Shown here piece by piece: positions 7,432 to 15,611 of a DNA stretch of 21,604 bases. Position numbers and translations under genes: made by a program. The stretch is from a virus. The stretch covers positions 1-21,604 of the IMG/VR virus record IMGVR_UViG_3300046009_007703; one strand, given 5' to 3'. The first letter of the stretch is position 1; each line of letters opens with the position of its first letter. The notes beneath the pieces were generated by a model. The model was not told the origin of the DNA. It saw only the letters and a list, made by a program, of their open reading frames with translations, and made no database searches.

Positions 7432-8511
7432 TTAAAATTTACTATTTATATAACTTAAAGCATTTTCAATTATATTATGCATATCATAGTATTTATACTC
7501 AGCTAATCTCCCGCCAAAATGAACATTTGGAAGTTCATCTGCCAAACTTTTATACTTTTTATATTTTTCAGTATTTTCAACATCATTTACAGGATATAAA
7601 GGTTCGGATATCTCCGTGTACTCTATTGGAAACTCATGAGTTATCCATGTAGAATCTATTTTTTTATAATCGAAATGATTATGTTCTATAATTCTTGTGT
7701 AAGGTATATCTACATCTGTATAGTTTATCATTGCTGTTCCTTGAAAATCCGCAAGATGTACTTGAGTATGTTGAAATTTAGTTGTTTTATACTCCAATAA
7801 TCCATATTTATAATCAAAAAATTTATCAATAGCACCTGTATATATCACATTTTTATGCGGAGGTAATTCTGAATTAAAATAATCAGTATCTAGGATAACA
7901 TCTATATTTTCTAACAATTTTTCAAAAATTTGAGTGTATCCTCCTATAGGTATGCCTTGATATATGTCATTAAAATAATTGTTGTCATATGTAAATCTTA
8001 CAGGTAATCTTTCTATTATTTCTTTAGGTAATTCTGTAGCTTTCTTTCTCCACTGCTTTTCAGTATATCCTTTTATTAATGCTTCGTATACATCTGTTCC
8101 TACTAGTTTGATAGCTTGTTCTTCTAAATTTGTTGGATTATCTATGTGCTTTGATTGTATTCTAATAATCTCTTTTACTATGCTTGGTGAAGCATCTCCC
8201 CAAAATTTTGTAAAAGTCCACATATTAAAAGGTAATGAATATATTTCATTCTTGTAAGATGCTACAGGTCTTAGTGTAAAATTATTAAATTCAACGAATT
8301 GATTTATCCATTCCCAAACTTTTTTGTTTGAGGTATGGAATATGTGAGGGCCGTATTCATGAACATGCACACCATCTCTATTTGATGTATAGCAATTCCC
8401 GCCTATATGACTTCTCTTATCTATTACACGTACTTTGTAACCTTTTTTATTTAGCTCGTATGCACATATAGAACCGTAAAATCCTGAACCTACTATTAGA
8501 TAATCTATCAT
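7432..8511 (-). CDS. glf: UDP-galactopyranose mutase
   Basis: This flavoenzyme interconverts UDP-galactopyranose and UDP-galactofuranose, the donor for galactofuranose-containing glycans. Its 359 residues are close to bacterial Glf length (about 365-390). The FAD-binding Rossmann motif GSGFYG is at 8-13, followed by RSHIGGNCYT (33-42) and GPHIFHT (54-60). The family signature GYTEKQW is at 148-154. The substrate/flavin region RFTYDNNYFNDIYQGIP lies at about 172-188. YTRIIEHNHF and the C-terminal GRLAEYKYYDM carry the conserved arginines. All expected motifs are present, so the enzyme is likely active. It is the last gene of a four-gene sugar cassette, starting 17 nt after the GT25 gene. It is unusual within a phage structural block. 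Confidence 0.95.
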   Translation of the reverse strand: MIDYLIVGSGFYGSICAYELNKKGYKVRVIDKRSHIGGNCYTSNRDGVHVHEYGPHIFHTSNKKVWEWINQFVEFNNFTLRPVASYKNEIYSLPFNMWTFTKFWGDASPSIVKEIIRIQSKHIDNPTNLEEQAIKLVGTDVYEALIKGYTEKQWRKKATELPKEIIERLPVRFTYDNNYFNDIYQGIPIGGYTQIFEKLLENIDVILDTDYFNSELPPHKNVIYTGAIDKFFDYKYGLLEYKTTKFQHTQVHLADFQGTAMINYTDVDIPYTRIIEHNHFDYKKIDSTWITHEFPIEYTEISEPLYPVNDVENTEKYKKYKSLADELPNVHFGGRLAEYKYYDMHNIIENALSYINSKF

Positions 8512-8528
8512 AAGATATTTTTAAAAAA

Positions 8529-9221
8529 TTAAAAAAGTATATTTATTTTTTTATCATAATTAGATATCCAATAATCTTCACATAAACCTCCATAATTATG
8601 CCATCCTATATCATTCATAACTCCACATCTTTGAATAACTGCCATAGGATATGCTAAATACTTTTCAACATATTTGGTAGTTAAATATATATCAAAATAA
8701 TTTTCATTTTCGTAATCATTTATTATTTTATCAAATATTATACTATTTATTAACACGGCATGAGTTCCTATTGCCTCAACTACTTTAATCAAATTAAAAT
8801 TAATTAAATTAAATTCAGTTTGTGCTTTACCTGGGTCTGCCCCTAAATAAAATATCTCCCAATTTGGTATATGCTTTAATTGGTTAATAGAATTTTCTAC
8901 AACATGTATAGGATTGTAACCACCTTCAGTATAGAATTTTGCATCATCTTCAAATATTAATACATTTGATAATTTTCTAAACTTAGCTTCTTTTATTATA
9001 TCTACATGTGTATACAAACATGACCTTGTATATGACATAGGGTCATATTTTCCATTATCCAATATTTTATAGCCTAAATCGGGAGGACTAATAGCAGATT
9101 TTCTTTTCACATACTTAAGTATTCCTAAATCTTTAAAATGATTTTCTATTATATCTCTCTTATCTCTTCTATGTTCTAAGTTTATATAATAAGCATCATC
9201 AATAAAATTAAATAATTTCAT
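8529..9221 (-). CDS. Glycosyltransferase family 25 protein (LPS/collagen galactosyltransferase-like)
   Basis: GT25 enzymes include bacterial LPS galactosyl- or glucosyltransferases and the animal/mimiviral collagen galactosyltransferases. This 230-residue protein shows the family opening DDAYYINLEHRRDKRDIIENHF (8-29), then SCLYTHVDIIKEA (67-79), a metal-binding EDD (91-93, in VLIFEDDAKF), and a GTHAVLINSIIFDKII segment (about 152-167). The C-terminus is short compared with some members, with WHNYGGLCEDYW near the end. Its ATG overlaps the stop of the upstream glycosyltransferase (ATGA, 4 nt), so translation is probably coupled. The sugar donor and acceptor are not readable from sequence. The neighbouring mutase makes UDP-galactofuranose a plausible product pool. 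Confidence 0.85.
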   Translation of the reverse strand: MKLFNFIDDAYYINLEHRRDKRDIIENHFKDLGILKYVKRKSAISPPDLGYKILDNGKYDPMSYTRSCLYTHVDIIKEAKFRKLSNVLIFEDDAKFYTEGGYNPIHVVENSINQLKHIPNWEIFYLGADPGKAQTEFNLINFNLIKVVEAIGTHAVLINSIIFDKIINDYENENYFDIYLTTKYVEKYLAYPMAVIQRCGVMNDIGWHNYGGLCEDYWISNYDKKINILF

Positions 9222-10402
9222 ATTACTAAATTTTTAATATAATTTAACCACATATTTCCTATAGTTTCTAATTTATATTTTGAAGTAATATAATTATAAC
9301 CATTATCTTTAACAAGATTTTTAACTTGTGGGTTCTGTTCTAAATAATGAATCATATGTACAATATTTTCATCTATTTTAAACTTACCATCTAAATCTTT
9401 AGTTAATGGTTCATTTTGTACAGTTTCTAAATTAAAACCTACAGGAAGTTGTAACCATTGACAATAGTCTTTATAATTGTCATACAATGCCCCTAAAGGG
9501 TATGTAATTACTGTTACACCTAGAGCTATAGCTTCAGCGACTACACATGAGAACGTATCTTTATGAACATCTTGATATGGTGTATACAGTGGATATATGA
9601 AATATTCACTCTCAGCTAAGTGCTTAAATAATGTTTTTTTGTCTACTCCATCATGTTTATAAAAGAATTTTGCATCATTACTAGGTATTGTTATCAAGTA
9701 ATCAAATGCATGAAATTCCTTATCTTCATAAGTAAGTTTATCAATGGCTGAGTAAGCTATGTCTCCTCCTCTTGCCCAAGATGCGTGGAATATAAACTTA
9801 TGAGGTTTTTTAATTGGTTTTTCTTTTAATATCTCGTCTACTATCTCATCCATTATTGGGTTAGGTATTGTTTCTATTTTTACAGATTCTTCCCCCAAAT
9901 TTTCTTGTATGGTTCTCGATACATTTCCTGTCATTTTTTTCTCCCAATCAGATATATGTACAATACCTAAATTTAGATTATGTTTTTTTACATAGTTCAC
10001 TATACTATCAATACCATATATCCATTGCATATGTGACCAATATATCAAAGAATTACTAACAGATATTGGTAATAAATCATAATTCTCAAACCAAAGCATA
10101 CTAATTAGTATATCAAATTTTTTATTTGATATACCATCAAAATTTAAATTAGTATAAGATACTCCATTATAATGATATCCATAATCATAATTTATTTCTG
10201 ATTTTCTATATTCATCTTTTAATTCAGGTTCTAAATCATCAGTAGCAACTACTATCTGATTTCCAAATTTACTTAAATATTCAGCAATTAATATAACACT
10301 TGTATCAGTACCTGAACAACTACCTCCTCCATATCTCATAGTATAACCATTAACATAGTTACTTCTACGACTGTTACCTATAGTAATGAATGCTATTCTC
10401 AT
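9218..10402 (-). CDS. GT-B fold glycosyltransferase, GT4-like
   Basis: This 394-residue protein has two Rossmann-like halves typical of GT-B transferases. The N-terminal strand MRIAFITIGNSR is followed by a glycine-rich acceptor-side loop (YGGGSCSGTD, 24-33). A mid-protein TIPNPI (178-183) links the domains. The donor domain starts with HKFIFHASWARGGD (201-214), and the C-terminal VAEAIALGVTVITYPLG (288-304) is the GT4-type nucleotide-sugar motif with Glu290. No signal peptide or membrane segment is seen, so it is probably cytoplasmic. It overlaps both neighbours by 4 nt (ATGA), placing three transferases in one tightly coupled unit. Sugar specificity is unknown. Confidence 0.8.
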   Translation of the reverse strand: MRIAFITIGNSRRSNYVNGYTMRYGGGSCSGTDTSVILIAEYLSKFGNQIVVATDDLEPELKDEYRKSEINYDYGYHYNGVSYTNLNFDGISNKKFDILISMLWFENYDLLPISVSNSLIYWSHMQWIYGIDSIVNYVKKHNLNLGIVHISDWEKKMTGNVSRTIQENLGEESVKIETIPNPIMDEIVDEILKEKPIKKPHKFIFHASWARGGDIAYSAIDKLTYEDKEFHAFDYLITIPSNDAKFFYKHDGVDKKTLFKHLAESEYFIYPLYTPYQDVHKDTFSCVVAEAIALGVTVITYPLGALYDNYKDYCQWLQLPVGFNLETVQNEPLTKDLDGKFKIDENIVHMIHYLEQNPQVKNLVKDNGYNYITSKYKLETIGNMWLNYIKNLVI

Positions 10403-11655
10403 ACAAATAATTTTTCATATCTTTCACTCCAACCTAAATCTTCATCATATAAATACATTACTATTTTTTTAGGTTCTTTAATACCATTCATAGTAACTTC
10501 ATAAAAATTTGTTTTTAAATTTATGTAAGTATCATCTAATAAATCTATTCTATATAATTCTTCTGTATCTGAATGAACACCTAGTGTTAGAAATTTTGGT
10601 TTAGTAAAATTAAAATTTCTAAAGAATTCTAAATCCCATATGCAATCTAAGGTATACTCTTTACTTTTGAAGTCTTCTTCCCAAGAAATTGGATTTGGAG
10701 GTTCTTTAACATCTAAGGTATATCTTTGTATTAAACATTCTTTAAATTTGAATCCACCGTAAATTTCATAATCTTCTAAAGTTCTCTGCTTTCCAATTCC
10801 GTATTTCTCATCTATTGTTATACCATAATCTTCTTGACCAAATAGTTGTCTTGTTTTATTCCTAGAGAACATATCTCTTTGAGTACTCGTATACTCTGTT
10901 TGTGAAACTTCTCCATGGTCTTCCCAATGTTTAGGTCTATAACTTCTTGTATATTCGTGCCACATAATCATTCTATATGGACTGTAAAAATCATAACCAT
11001 TGGTAAAAGCTCTTAAACTTAATGTAGTTTCTTCAGTATACCCTCCAAAATATATTTCAGGGTCATATGGAACATCTTTTATAAATTTACCATATGTAAA
11101 ATAAAAATGACCACTTATAGTTCTTGCTCTTATAATATTATGTCTACTTTCGTAATCTTGTATATACCAAGGCATACTCATCAGAAGTTTATCACTACTG
11201 AATTCATATTGAGACATTAAACATGGAATTTTTATATACTCACTTTCGTCAGTATTAGGGTCGAATGGAGTACAATATGTTGTTATTATTGGATTTTCTG
11301 AATAATTTAAAGCTTCCTTAAAATCTTCTAGTAATATTGAATCCCAATTTTTAACAAATCTGTGATGGGAATCTATCTGTAAAGTATATAATTCACCATC
11401 ATAAAGTTCATTTGTTATATTTCTTGCCCAACCCAATCCTTTACTTTCAGAGTAATGATGTTTTGATATTCTAAAATTTTTCTTATTATCATAATATGAT
11501 ATGTCTTCATCATCCCCATGCTGCCAACATATCCCAAAAATTAAATTATTAGGATTTTTAGCTTTAGCTAACATATCATCTATTGTAGGTATTAATTGCA
11601 AATCTCGGTAACTTGCAATCTGCACAAATATTTTTGGAGAATGTACGCTTTTCAT
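10399..11655 (-). CDS. GlcNAc-transferase-like glycosyltransferase (Skp1/mucin GT60-type domain)
   Basis: Residues 8-240 match the pattern of the GT60 family. That family includes Dictyostelium Skp1 GlcNAc transferase and polypeptide alpha-GlcNAc transferases of protists. Visible marks are KIFVQIASYRD (8-18) with PTIDDMLAKAKNP (23-35), IFGICWQ (39-45), and the metal-binding Asp-Ser-His in LQIDSHHRFVKNWD (92-105, Asp95/His97). A conserved YFGGYTEETTLSLRAFTNGYDFYSP (202-226) and WHEYTR (232-237) follow. The remaining 180 residues form an extra region ending in a beta-rich stretch (about 325-418) of unknown role. The family modifies proteins on Thr or hydroxyproline. The gene directly follows the Thr-Pro-repeat protein, with a 43-nt gap holding a promoter-like box. 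Confidence 0.75.
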   Translation of the reverse strand: MKSVHSPKIFVQIASYRDLQLIPTIDDMLAKAKNPNNLIFGICWQHGDDEDISYYDNKKNFRISKHHYSESKGLGWARNITNELYDGELYTLQIDSHHRFVKNWDSILLEDFKEALNYSENPIITTYCTPFDPNTDESEYIKIPCLMSQYEFSSDKLLMSMPWYIQDYESRHNIIRARTISGHFYFTYGKFIKDVPYDPEIYFGGYTEETTLSLRAFTNGYDFYSPYRMIMWHEYTRSYRPKHWEDHGEVSQTEYTSTQRDMFSRNKTRQLFGQEDYGITIDEKYGIGKQRTLEDYEIYGGFKFKECLIQRYTLDVKEPPNPISWEEDFKSKEYTLDCIWDLEFFRNFNFTKPKFLTLGVHSDTEELYRIDLLDDTYINLKTNFYEVTMNGIKEPKKIVMYLYDEDLGWSERYEKLFV

Positions 11656-11669
11656 TAAAACTTTTTATT

Positions 11670-11679
11670 TACAAATATA
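11670..11679 (-). promoter_or_regulatory. Candidate promoter box TATATTTGTA before the glycosylation genes
   Basis: A minus-strand TATATTTGTA lies in the largest gap of the window (43 nt), 14 nt before the ATG of the GlcNAc-transferase-like gene. It contains TATATTTG, which fits the Bacteroidetes -7 consensus TAnnTTTG. It differs by one base from boxes at 7411-7420 and 1804-1813. I see no good -33 TTG at the usual distance, so this is a candidate only. Confidence 0.4.
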
Positions 11680-11698
11680 CATAAATTAATTCATACAT

Positions 11699-12670
11699 TT
11701 AAGAACCACCTCCACCACCTGTACAATCAATACAGTCAAAATCACCATCACAATTTATTGATGTAGGACTTACTTCTATTGTACCACTGTTGACAGATGG
11801 AGTATTTCCATAGGTTACACATTTACAAATAGTATCTCCTATATCTACATTAGTTTGTGTAGAACCTATTCCACATCCATCATAAGACACATTTCCAACT
11901 GATGCACCTACGTTCTCAAAAGTCCAACAAGTACAACTTGGTGTAGGTGTTGGTGTTGGCGTAGCTGTTGGTGGTACAGGTGTTGGTGTAGCAGTAGGTG
12001 TAGGTGTAACCGTTGGTGGTATAGGTGTAGGTGTAGCAGTAGGTGTAGGTGTAGCCGTTGGTGTAGCCGTTGGTGTAGCAGTAGGTGTGGGTGTAGCCGT
12101 TGGTGTAGGTGTAACCGTTGGTGGTATAGGTGTAGGTGTAGCCGTTGGTGTAGCAGTAGGTGTGGGTGTAGCCGTTGGTGTAGCAGTAGGTGTTGGTGTT
12201 GGTGTAGCCGTTGGTGTTGCTGTAGGTGTAGGCGTAGGATATCCACAAGCAATTGAATTGTATTCAATACCTATAACTTCTTGATATGTTCCACAAGAGC
12301 CGTTAGCATACACGGCATATGTATATAAATCATAAACAACACATGATTGATATGTTCCCAAGAATGTTCCATATGAAGGACATGGAGTTGGCGTAGGTGT
12401 CGGTGTTGGTGTAGCAGTAGGTGTGGGTGTTGGTGTAGCCGTTACAAATGGATAATTTCTAAACTGCTCTGTATTAAATACATCTACTATAGGATTTGTA
12501 ATAGTTCCTGCATATGTTGGGTCAAAATATGCAGCTACAGATTGTGATATTAATTGATTAAAATTATTTATACCTGATACAGCTCCTCCATGAGAGTATA
12601 TAGCTCCTGCTATAGTAGTAGGATTTAATATACCAAACATATTAAATGAACCTGATATCGGAACTGTCAT
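11699..12670 (-). CDS. Mucin-like Thr-Pro-repeat virion protein with two Cys-containing modules
   Basis: This 323-residue protein has four parts. Residues 1-76 form a globular N-terminal module ending [10 protein letters not shown], a form I associate with phage tail or decoration proteins. A short Thr-Pro linker (77-97) follows. A Cys-containing module (97-144) has [14 protein letters not shown] and EYNSIACGY, resembling small domains repeated in phage fibre proteins. A long run of [10 protein letters not shown] units (145-244) then leads to a C-terminal Cys-rich module (about 245-318) ending in a Gly5-Ser tail. No signal peptide or catalytic motif is present. The gene starts one nucleotide after the collagen-like fibre gene, so a fibre-tip or decoration role is likely but inferred. 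The dense Thr-Pro sequence is a typical substrate for mucin-type O-glycosylation, and transferase genes follow directly. The repeats extend and rewrite easily, so length may vary among relatives. Confidence 0.65.
   Translation of the reverse strand: MTVPISGSFNMFGILNPTTIAGAIYSHGGAVSGINNFNQLISQSVAAYFDPTYAGTITNPIVDVFNTEQFRNYPFVTATPTPTPTATPTPTPTPTPCPSYGTFLGTYQSCVVYDLYTYAVYANGSCGTYQEVIGIEYNSIACGYPTPTPTATPTATPTPTPTATPTATPTPTATPTATPTPIPPTVTPTPTATPTPTATPTATPTATPTPTATPTPIPPTVTPTPTATPTPVPPTATPTPTPTPSCTCWTFENVGASVGNVSYDGCGIGSTQTNVDIGDTICKCVTYGNTPSVNSGTIEVSPTSINCDGDFDCIDCTGGGGGS
11940..12236 (-). repeat. Minisatellite encoding the long Thr-Pro/Ala repeat
   Basis: A tandem array of 6-nt-based units (plus-strand ggtgta, ggtgtt and gccgtt) is combined into 12-, 18- and 30-nt higher-order repeats. 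It stays in frame and encodes PTPTATPTP-like sequence. A longer motif with Ile/Val-Pro-Pro-Thr-Val breaks recurs two to three times. Frame is kept throughout, so selection on the protein repeat is likely. A smaller array of the same type is at about 12380-12440. Confidence 0.85.
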
Positions 12671-12671
12671 A

Positions 12672-15575
12672 TTATTTTAATCTTTCTTCTATACAATTTA
12701 TCTTGTTAGAAAGTTCAATTATAGCACTATGCAAATATGCCATTATAGCTCTATCTCGTATTGTTAAATAACCATCTTCTCTCTCTGATATTACATAAGG
12801 TATTGCATTTAGTACTTCTTGAGCGATAAATCCTGCATCTTTATATCCATTCTTTATGTAACTATATGAATTAAATTTTCTTAATATTTCTAAGCTTCCT
12901 GATAATTCTTTAATATCACTTTTAAGTCTTCTATCTGAAGTAGTTATAAAATTGTCAGCAGTTACAAATTGACTTGTTTGTATGTTGCCTGAGAATGTAG
13001 CTGTTACACCTGTTGCATTACCCGCAGTATATGATGTATTAATTTGACCTAACCTAGTTATTAAATTAGCTACTGATACGTCTACATCAGTACTTGAGCC
13101 CTGCGCTCCTGCTGTACCTTGTAAACCTGTAGGCCCTTGATTACCTTGAGCTCCCATTATTCCTTGTAATCCAAATCCTGTGAATCCTTGAAATCCTTGA
13201 GTTCCCTGCCTTCCTTGGAATCCTTGTGTGCCAATTGTACCTTGTATACCTTGGTCACCTTGAGTTCCTACAGTGCCTTGTAGACCCATTGTTCCTTGAG
13301 TACCTTGGTTACCTTGAGCTCCCTGTGTACCCTGTAAACCCGTTGTTCCTTGAAATCCTTGAGTTCCCTGCCTTCCTTGGAATCCTTGTGTGCCAATTGT
13401 ACCTTGTATACCTTGGTCACCTTGAGTTCCTACAGTGCCTTGTAAACCTGTTGTTCCTTGAGCTCCTGCTGTACCCTGTAAACCTGTTATACCTTGATTT
13501 CCTTGATTTCCTTGAGCTCCTTGAGTTCCTTGAGTTCCTTGCCTTCCTTGGAATCCTTGCACACCTTGAAATCCTTGAAATCCTTGCACACCTTGAACTC
13601 CTTGTGAGCCTAATCCAATAATTACTCCTCTTAGAGTTGAACTACTATTTATTGTATTTATAAGTAATTTCTCATCTAAGGTTGAATTACTGTTAAGTGT
13701 TATGCTTTGTGTAGTTATATTTAAATTTGTGGGATTACCATTTTTACCTATAAAGTCAACTACAAAAACATATTCTTCATCTATCTTATTTACAGGTAAA
13801 TTATCTAATGGAATCATCACACAGAATTCCTTTGGAGAATTACCTGACGGTGATGACGGTTCTACTTTCATACTTGAGAAATCCCAAATACCTGTATTCA
13901 ATACTAGTGATAACTTTATTTTATCAGAATCTGATGCTGCTGTGAAGAAATATTCTAAATTATCTTGTCTTTCTCCATTGCCACCCTCTAGGGTATCTAT
14001 TAATGTGCCGAAGGAGTTGGATGTGTCACCTCCCTCCTCGATTGATGGGCCGTTTATGAATATCTGAGCAGTTGGTTTTTTCTTTGTTGCATCATATTTT
14101 GAAAATGCATTCAATGATATCTTATACTTAGTTCCTGCCTTAGCTGAACCTAAGAATTGGTCTTTAACTGATAATGCTGTTACATTTGATTCAGCTAATG
14201 GTGATTCAAAACTTATAGCATTTGTTACATTTGTACTACTCTGTACGGGGTTTGGTACTGATAGTCCTCCACTTGCTAATTCAAAGTTATAGTTATCAAA
14301 TGAATTAGAATTTGCATTAGTATTTACTTTGTATTCATTGTAATTAAAATAGTTTGAGATGTCATTACTTGATGTGACTTCTCCCACACTTTTGTAGTCT
14401 ATACCTAATTTAGGGTCAAATGTATAACTCCCCGTATCTTGCATCTTGTTTGGAGGCATAACATCAAAATCACCTATAAACATAGGTGCTCCAATTGAAC
14501 CAACAGGCTTTGCAGATACTTTTACCTTATCAATAACTCCATTGGATGTTGCTACATTGTCAAAACACATTTTAGCATATCCTGTAACTTTTTGACCCTC
14601 GGATGTCTTTACATTTTTATTATAATTTATAGAATATATATCTGATACAAATGAATCAACAACAAATTTAGTTGTATTACTTGTTATATTATGGAAAAAT
14701 AAATTATCAACAACGATAGTTGTTGAGTTTACTACTTCTAATATATTACCTACATATTCTGAAACAGAACCTATTTGAGACTGCAAATTAGGTGGAACTC
14801 TATCGATTACTATTGGAGTAGCTGTTATAGTTCCTCCAACCATATCTGATATGAATTCAGCTACCGTGCTAACTATTGTAGGATTTCCTTCAGTTGATAC
14901 ACTAGAACTTATACCCGTTGCAGATGATTGCTCTTCTACTTTTGATATTGAAGTGTTATTTATATTAGATATAACTGATGGTTTATTTAAAATATTATTA
15001 GATGTTGTACTTGACTGAATTATTGGAAAATATGTTAGCTTCCCTGTACCTGATTTTGTGGAAGGTCTATCTGTGGACTTATCCCTATATGATATATCTA
15101 TAGGCGTTATTCTAACAGATATATCTTTTGGATTTTTCTCGAATACTATATCATCAGGATTATTAGGTGTCTTAAATTCCTCTACAGCAGTATTTATTTG
15201 AGTCAATCCTCTCCATATTAAGTTCTGTCTTGATTGGTCTAGTGCTCTTAAGGTATCAACATCCCTAGATGCCTTACCTAATATTATTAGCTTTCCTGTA
15301 CCTTTTGTTACAGTATCTTTTATGTCAATATGTAATATTATACTGCCACCTGAAGTTACTTGGTTTGTATATTCTACAGGAATATTTTTACCACTCCTAT
15401 CTAATAACTCTACAGAAATACTAGAACCTGCTACTATTATTGGGTCAGGAGATAATGTGATAGTATTTTTACCTTTTTTTAATACCGTAAAATTTCTTGA
15501 TACATTAAAGTATTTTAATGAATAAGTATCTCCATCCCATCTCGCACCGTTTTTTACATACGATTCTAAACCCAT
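12672..15575 (-). CDS. Large tail-fibre-like protein: collagen-like stalk plus C-terminal S74 self-cleaving chaperone
   Basis: The 967-residue protein has three zones. Residues 1-650 are beta-rich virion-type sequence. The opening ([40 protein letters not shown]) is like tail-fibre or baseplate proteins of T4-like marine phages. Residues about 653-828 are an uninterrupted-style collagen-like stalk of Gly-X-Gln/Gly-X-Y triplets ([13 protein letters not shown] type). The C-terminal 88 residues form an S74-type intramolecular chaperone. Its SDRRLK motif (Ser880-Lys885) is the predicted self-cleavage site, so the tip would be released after trimer folding. DAGFIAQEV and [16 protein letters not shown] are further family marks. 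The gene starts 28 nt after the primase stop and is followed by the Thr-Pro protein. A receptor-binding or side-fibre role is inferred. Confidence 0.85.
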   Translation of the reverse strand: MGLESYVKNGARWDGDTYSLKYFNVSRNFTVLKKGKNTITLSPDPIIVAGSSISVELLDRSGKNIPVEYTNQVTSGGSIILHIDIKDTVTKGTGKLIILGKASRDVDTLRALDQSRQNLIWRGLTQINTAVEEFKTPNNPDDIVFEKNPKDISVRITPIDISYRDKSTDRPSTKSGTGKLTYFPIIQSSTTSNNILNKPSVISNINNTSISKVEEQSSATGISSSVSTEGNPTIVSTVAEFISDMVGGTITATPIVIDRVPPNLQSQIGSVSEYVGNILEVVNSTTIVVDNLFFHNITSNTTKFVVDSFVSDIYSINYNKNVKTSEGQKVTGYAKMCFDNVATSNGVIDKVKVSAKPVGSIGAPMFIGDFDVMPPNKMQDTGSYTFDPKLGIDYKSVGEVTSSNDISNYFNYNEYKVNTNANSNSFDNYNFELASGGLSVPNPVQSSTNVTNAISFESPLAESNVTALSVKDQFLGSAKAGTKYKISLNAFSKYDATKKKPTAQIFINGPSIEEGGDTSNSFGTLIDTLEGGNGERQDNLEYFFTAASDSDKIKLSLVLNTGIWDFSSMKVEPSSPSGNSPKEFCVMIPLDNLPVNKIDEEYVFVVDFIGKNGNPTNLNITTQSITLNSNSTLDEKLLINTINSSSTLRGVIIGLGSQGVQGVQGFQGFQGVQGFQGRQGTQGTQGAQGNQGNQGITGLQGTAGAQGTTGLQGTVGTQGDQGIQGTIGTQGFQGRQGTQGFQGTTGLQGTQGAQGNQGTQGTMGLQGTVGTQGDQGIQGTIGTQGFQGRQGTQGFQGFTGFGLQGIMGAQGNQGPTGLQGTAGAQGSSTDVDVSVANLITRLGQINTSYTAGNATGVTATFSGNIQTSQFVTADNFITTSDRRLKSDIKELSGSLEILRKFNSYSYIKNGYKDAGFIAQEVLNAIPYVISEREDGYLTIRDRAIMAYLHSAIIELSNKINCIEERLK
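13085..13618 (-). repeat. Collagen-like triplet repeat region
   Basis: About 175 codons of Gly-X-Y with Gln favoured at the third position (written as plus-strand ttg/cct-rich units). Inside it a 98-nt stretch at 13185-13282 recurs without mismatch at 13347-13444, a 162-nt (54-codon, 18-triplet) offset. This shows recent expansion by unequal recombination or slippage. Frame is preserved. Confidence 0.9.
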
Positions 15576-15595
15576 TTAATATTTATTTTATATTG

Positions 15596-15611
15596 ATATG
15601 TTTTCACATAT
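15596..15611 (-). other. Small GAAA-loop hairpin across the primase stop codon
   Basis: On the minus strand ATATGT-GAAA-ACATAT forms a 6-bp stem closed by a GNRA-type loop. The primase TGA (15606-15604) lies in the loop/stem junction. It precedes the fibre gene by about 20 nt. The stem is weak (AT-rich) and has no U-run, so it is a poor terminator. An RNA-processing or stability role is possible, as is chance. Confidence 0.25.

Noticed and set aside
11908-12284. Overlapping open frames on both strands in the Thr-Pro repeat (His-Leu-rich, Tyr-Thr-rich and Val-Gly-rich translations).
   Set aside because: A 6-nt-based repeat leaves every frame open. Only the 11699-12670 frame has non-repeat domains on both sides and fits the operon.
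11940-13618. Repeat blocks that could be mistaken for a CRISPR array.
   Set aside because: Units are contiguous, in frame and code for protein repeats. There are no unique spacers and no cas genes.
13226-13621. Plus-strand open frame opposite the collagen-like region.
   Set aside because: Leu/Phe-rich shadow of the Gly-X-Gln triplets, antisense to a clear fibre gene.
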